DNA of 64,000 nucleotides from assembly GCA_903909435.1 (NCBI GenBank), contig CAIVVT010000045.1, positions 1 to 64,000 of the forward strand, given 5' to 3'. Position 1 is the first letter of the stretch; every line of letters starts with the position of its first letter. Below the pieces are notes generated by a model. The model saw only the letters and a list, made by a program, of their open reading frames with translations. It made no database searches and was not told the origin of the DNA. A program made the position numbers and the translations under genes. The stretch comes from an uncultured Acidobacteriia bacterium (GTDB lineage: Bacteria > Acidobacteriota > Terriglobia > Bryobacterales > Bryobacteraceae). Below, in pieces: positions 62,881 through 64,000 of the stretch.

Positions 62881-64000
62881 ATGCGCAATCGGCTGCTACT
62901 TCCGCTCGTAGGCCTGTACTTCTGGATGGCGGCGAGCCATTTGACGGCCAGGCAAATCGCCGCCCCAAGTCAGGCCGGGGACCCCGGCGACGCGGCCTAT
63001 TCGGCCCTCCGGGCGGGCAACTTGGATTGCGCCGTGGCGATGTTCCGGTCTGCGATCGAAACCCGCCCGGACGCCGCGCACCTGCGCAAGGATCTGGCGT
63101 ACACGCTTCTCAAGACCGGTGAGCGGGATGAAGCTCGCGATCAATTCGCCGAAGCGCTACGAATCGACGCCAATGACGAGCAGAGCTCGCTGGAGTTCGG
63201 TTTCCTGTGCTTCGAAACCAAGCGGCCCGTCGAAGCGCGCCGCATGTTCCTGCGCTGGAAGAGCTCCGGATCTGATCGCACCAGAAAGACCGCCGCCGCT
63301 GCATTTGAGAACATCGACCGGCCTCTGCGCGAGGGGATCGAGCGTTGGCAGGCGGCAGTCACCGCCGCGCCAGAGCAATGGACCGCGCACGAAGAACTGG
63401 CCCGCCTGGCGGAAGAGCGCGACGAGTTGAGCCTTGCCGGCGAACAGTATTCAGCCGCCTTCCAGTTGCACCGGGACGAGCGGCGATTGATGATCGATCT
63501 GGCTCGCGTCTGGAGTCAACAGGGCAGGACATCCGAAGCGACGGCACTGCTGCTGGCGGCCTCTCGCTCGCTCTCGTCCCGTATCGCCGAGTTGGCTCGC
63601 GAACTTCTGCCGGCTCGTTATCCCTATCCATACGAGTTCGTGGAAGCACTGGTCATCGACCCGGAGAACCTCGACCTACGCCGGGAATACGCGTTTCTGT
63701 TGCTGGCCATGGGGAAGAGCGGCGAGGCGCGGCAGCAGTTCGAGATTCAACTGAAGAAATACCCGAACGACCGGATTAGCGCTGAGCAACTCCGGTTATT
63801 GTCTGGGACCGCGGCGCCGCAATCCGGGACGCGGCTGAATGCGGCACCCGTCCGGGATGGTTCCGCCAAAGCTGCTCTGACAGCCCCGGTGGGCAGCGTC
63901 GCATCCGCAAAAGAGATGGGTCTAAAAAGCTATCATCGCGGCTACATGCCGGATGCCCTGCGCTACCTTCAGGCAGCTTGGGAGGAGCGTCCGGGCGATC
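62881..64000 (+). CDS. TPR-repeat secreted protein (5' part, runs off the end)
   Basis: The frame opens at the ATG at 62881 (GGAAGGA 5 bases upstream) and stays open to the window edge, giving about 373 residues. A signal-like segment (LLLPLVGLYFWMAASHLTA) is followed by AGDPGDAAYSALRAGNLDCAVAMFRSAIETRPDAAHLRKDLAYTLLKTGERDEARDQFAEALRID, which are classic tetratricopeptide repeats. More repeats (DLARVWSQQGRTSEATALL; YAFLLLAMGKSGEARQQF) continue to the end. TPR proteins mediate protein contacts. The exported N terminus suggests a periplasmic or membrane location. It is divergent from the acyl-CoA dehydrogenase gene. Confidence 0.85.
   Translation, partial: MRNRLLLPLVGLYFWMAASHLTARQIAAPSQAGDPGDAAYSALRAGNLDCAVAMFRSAIETRPDAAHLRKDLAYTLLKTGERDEARDQFAEALRIDANDEQSSLEFGFLCFETKRPVEARRMFLRWKSSGSDRTRKTAAAAFENIDRPLREGIERWQAAVTAAPEQWTAHEELARLAEERDELSLAGEQYSAAFQLHRDERRLMIDLARVWSQQGRTSEATALLLAASRSLSSRIAELARELLPARYPYPYEFVEALVIDPENLDLRREYAFLLLAMGKSGEARQQFEIQLKKYPNDRISAEQLRLLSGTAAPQSGTRLNAAPVRDGSAKAALTAPVGSVASAKEMGLKSYHRGYMPDALRYLQAAWEERPGD

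Overview
The window is a GC-rich bacterial chromosome segment without prophage or plasmid genes. Several features point to an Acidobacteriota genome of the Bryobacterales/Solibacter type. These are Tat-exported Gfo/Idh/MocA oxidoreductases, a GH116-like glycosidase, a SpoIVB-S55 protein paired with a propeller protein, frequent GTG/TTG starts and many large secreted repeat proteins. That assignment is an inference from gene content; no rRNA or phylogenetic marker was tested.

Region 1 (1-7733) is the distal half of a type II secretion operon on the + strand: pseudopilins H-, I-, J- and K-like, a GspL/PilM-PilN fusion, GspM/PilO-like, a GspC/PilP-position protein and the secretin GspD. Nearly every junction overlaps. 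The secretin carries an in-frame Met/Gly/Tyr tandem repeat. Region 2 (7734-11198) has palindromic repeats, a promoter with a long 5' leader, an abundant-looking secreted protein with a strong terminator, and a degenerate REP-associated (RAYT) transposase unit bounded by 42-bp inverted repeats.

Region 3 (11199-33300) is mostly housekeeping and metabolism: tRNA-Gln, thiG, a VOC protein, tRNA-Ile2, a membrane spermidine-synthase-like protein, a gamma-glutamylcyclotransferase, an AGE-family epimerase, two RRM proteins, a PIN/TRAM protein with ispD-ispF, a GH116-like enzyme, an M28 peptidase, a thioesterase and an SMP-30 lactonase. It also holds an eCIS-core (DUF4157) protein with a CdiA-C-like nuclease segment, a small Cys-rich protein, and an ADP-forming acyl-CoA ligase fused to a GNAT domain.

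Region 4 (33556-47207, - strand) holds a STAS protein and, upstream of it, a translationally coupled four-gene operon: membrane-anchored propeller, VIT/VWA protein, 2388-residue TPR protein and a DUF3352-like exported protein. I could not match this set to a named system and rate it among the best candidates for something undescribed.

Region 5 (47303-64000) has two Tat-exported sugar enzymes, a 7TM hybrid histidine kinase with a changed H-box and a dead first receiver, another exported oxidoreductase, a lipoprotein, tRNA-Leu, a patatin, the S55/propeller pair, YbaK, a CusF-like protein, a glutaryl-CoA dehydrogenase and the 5' part of a TPR protein that runs off the end. No CRISPR array, rRNA or intact insertion sequence was seen.
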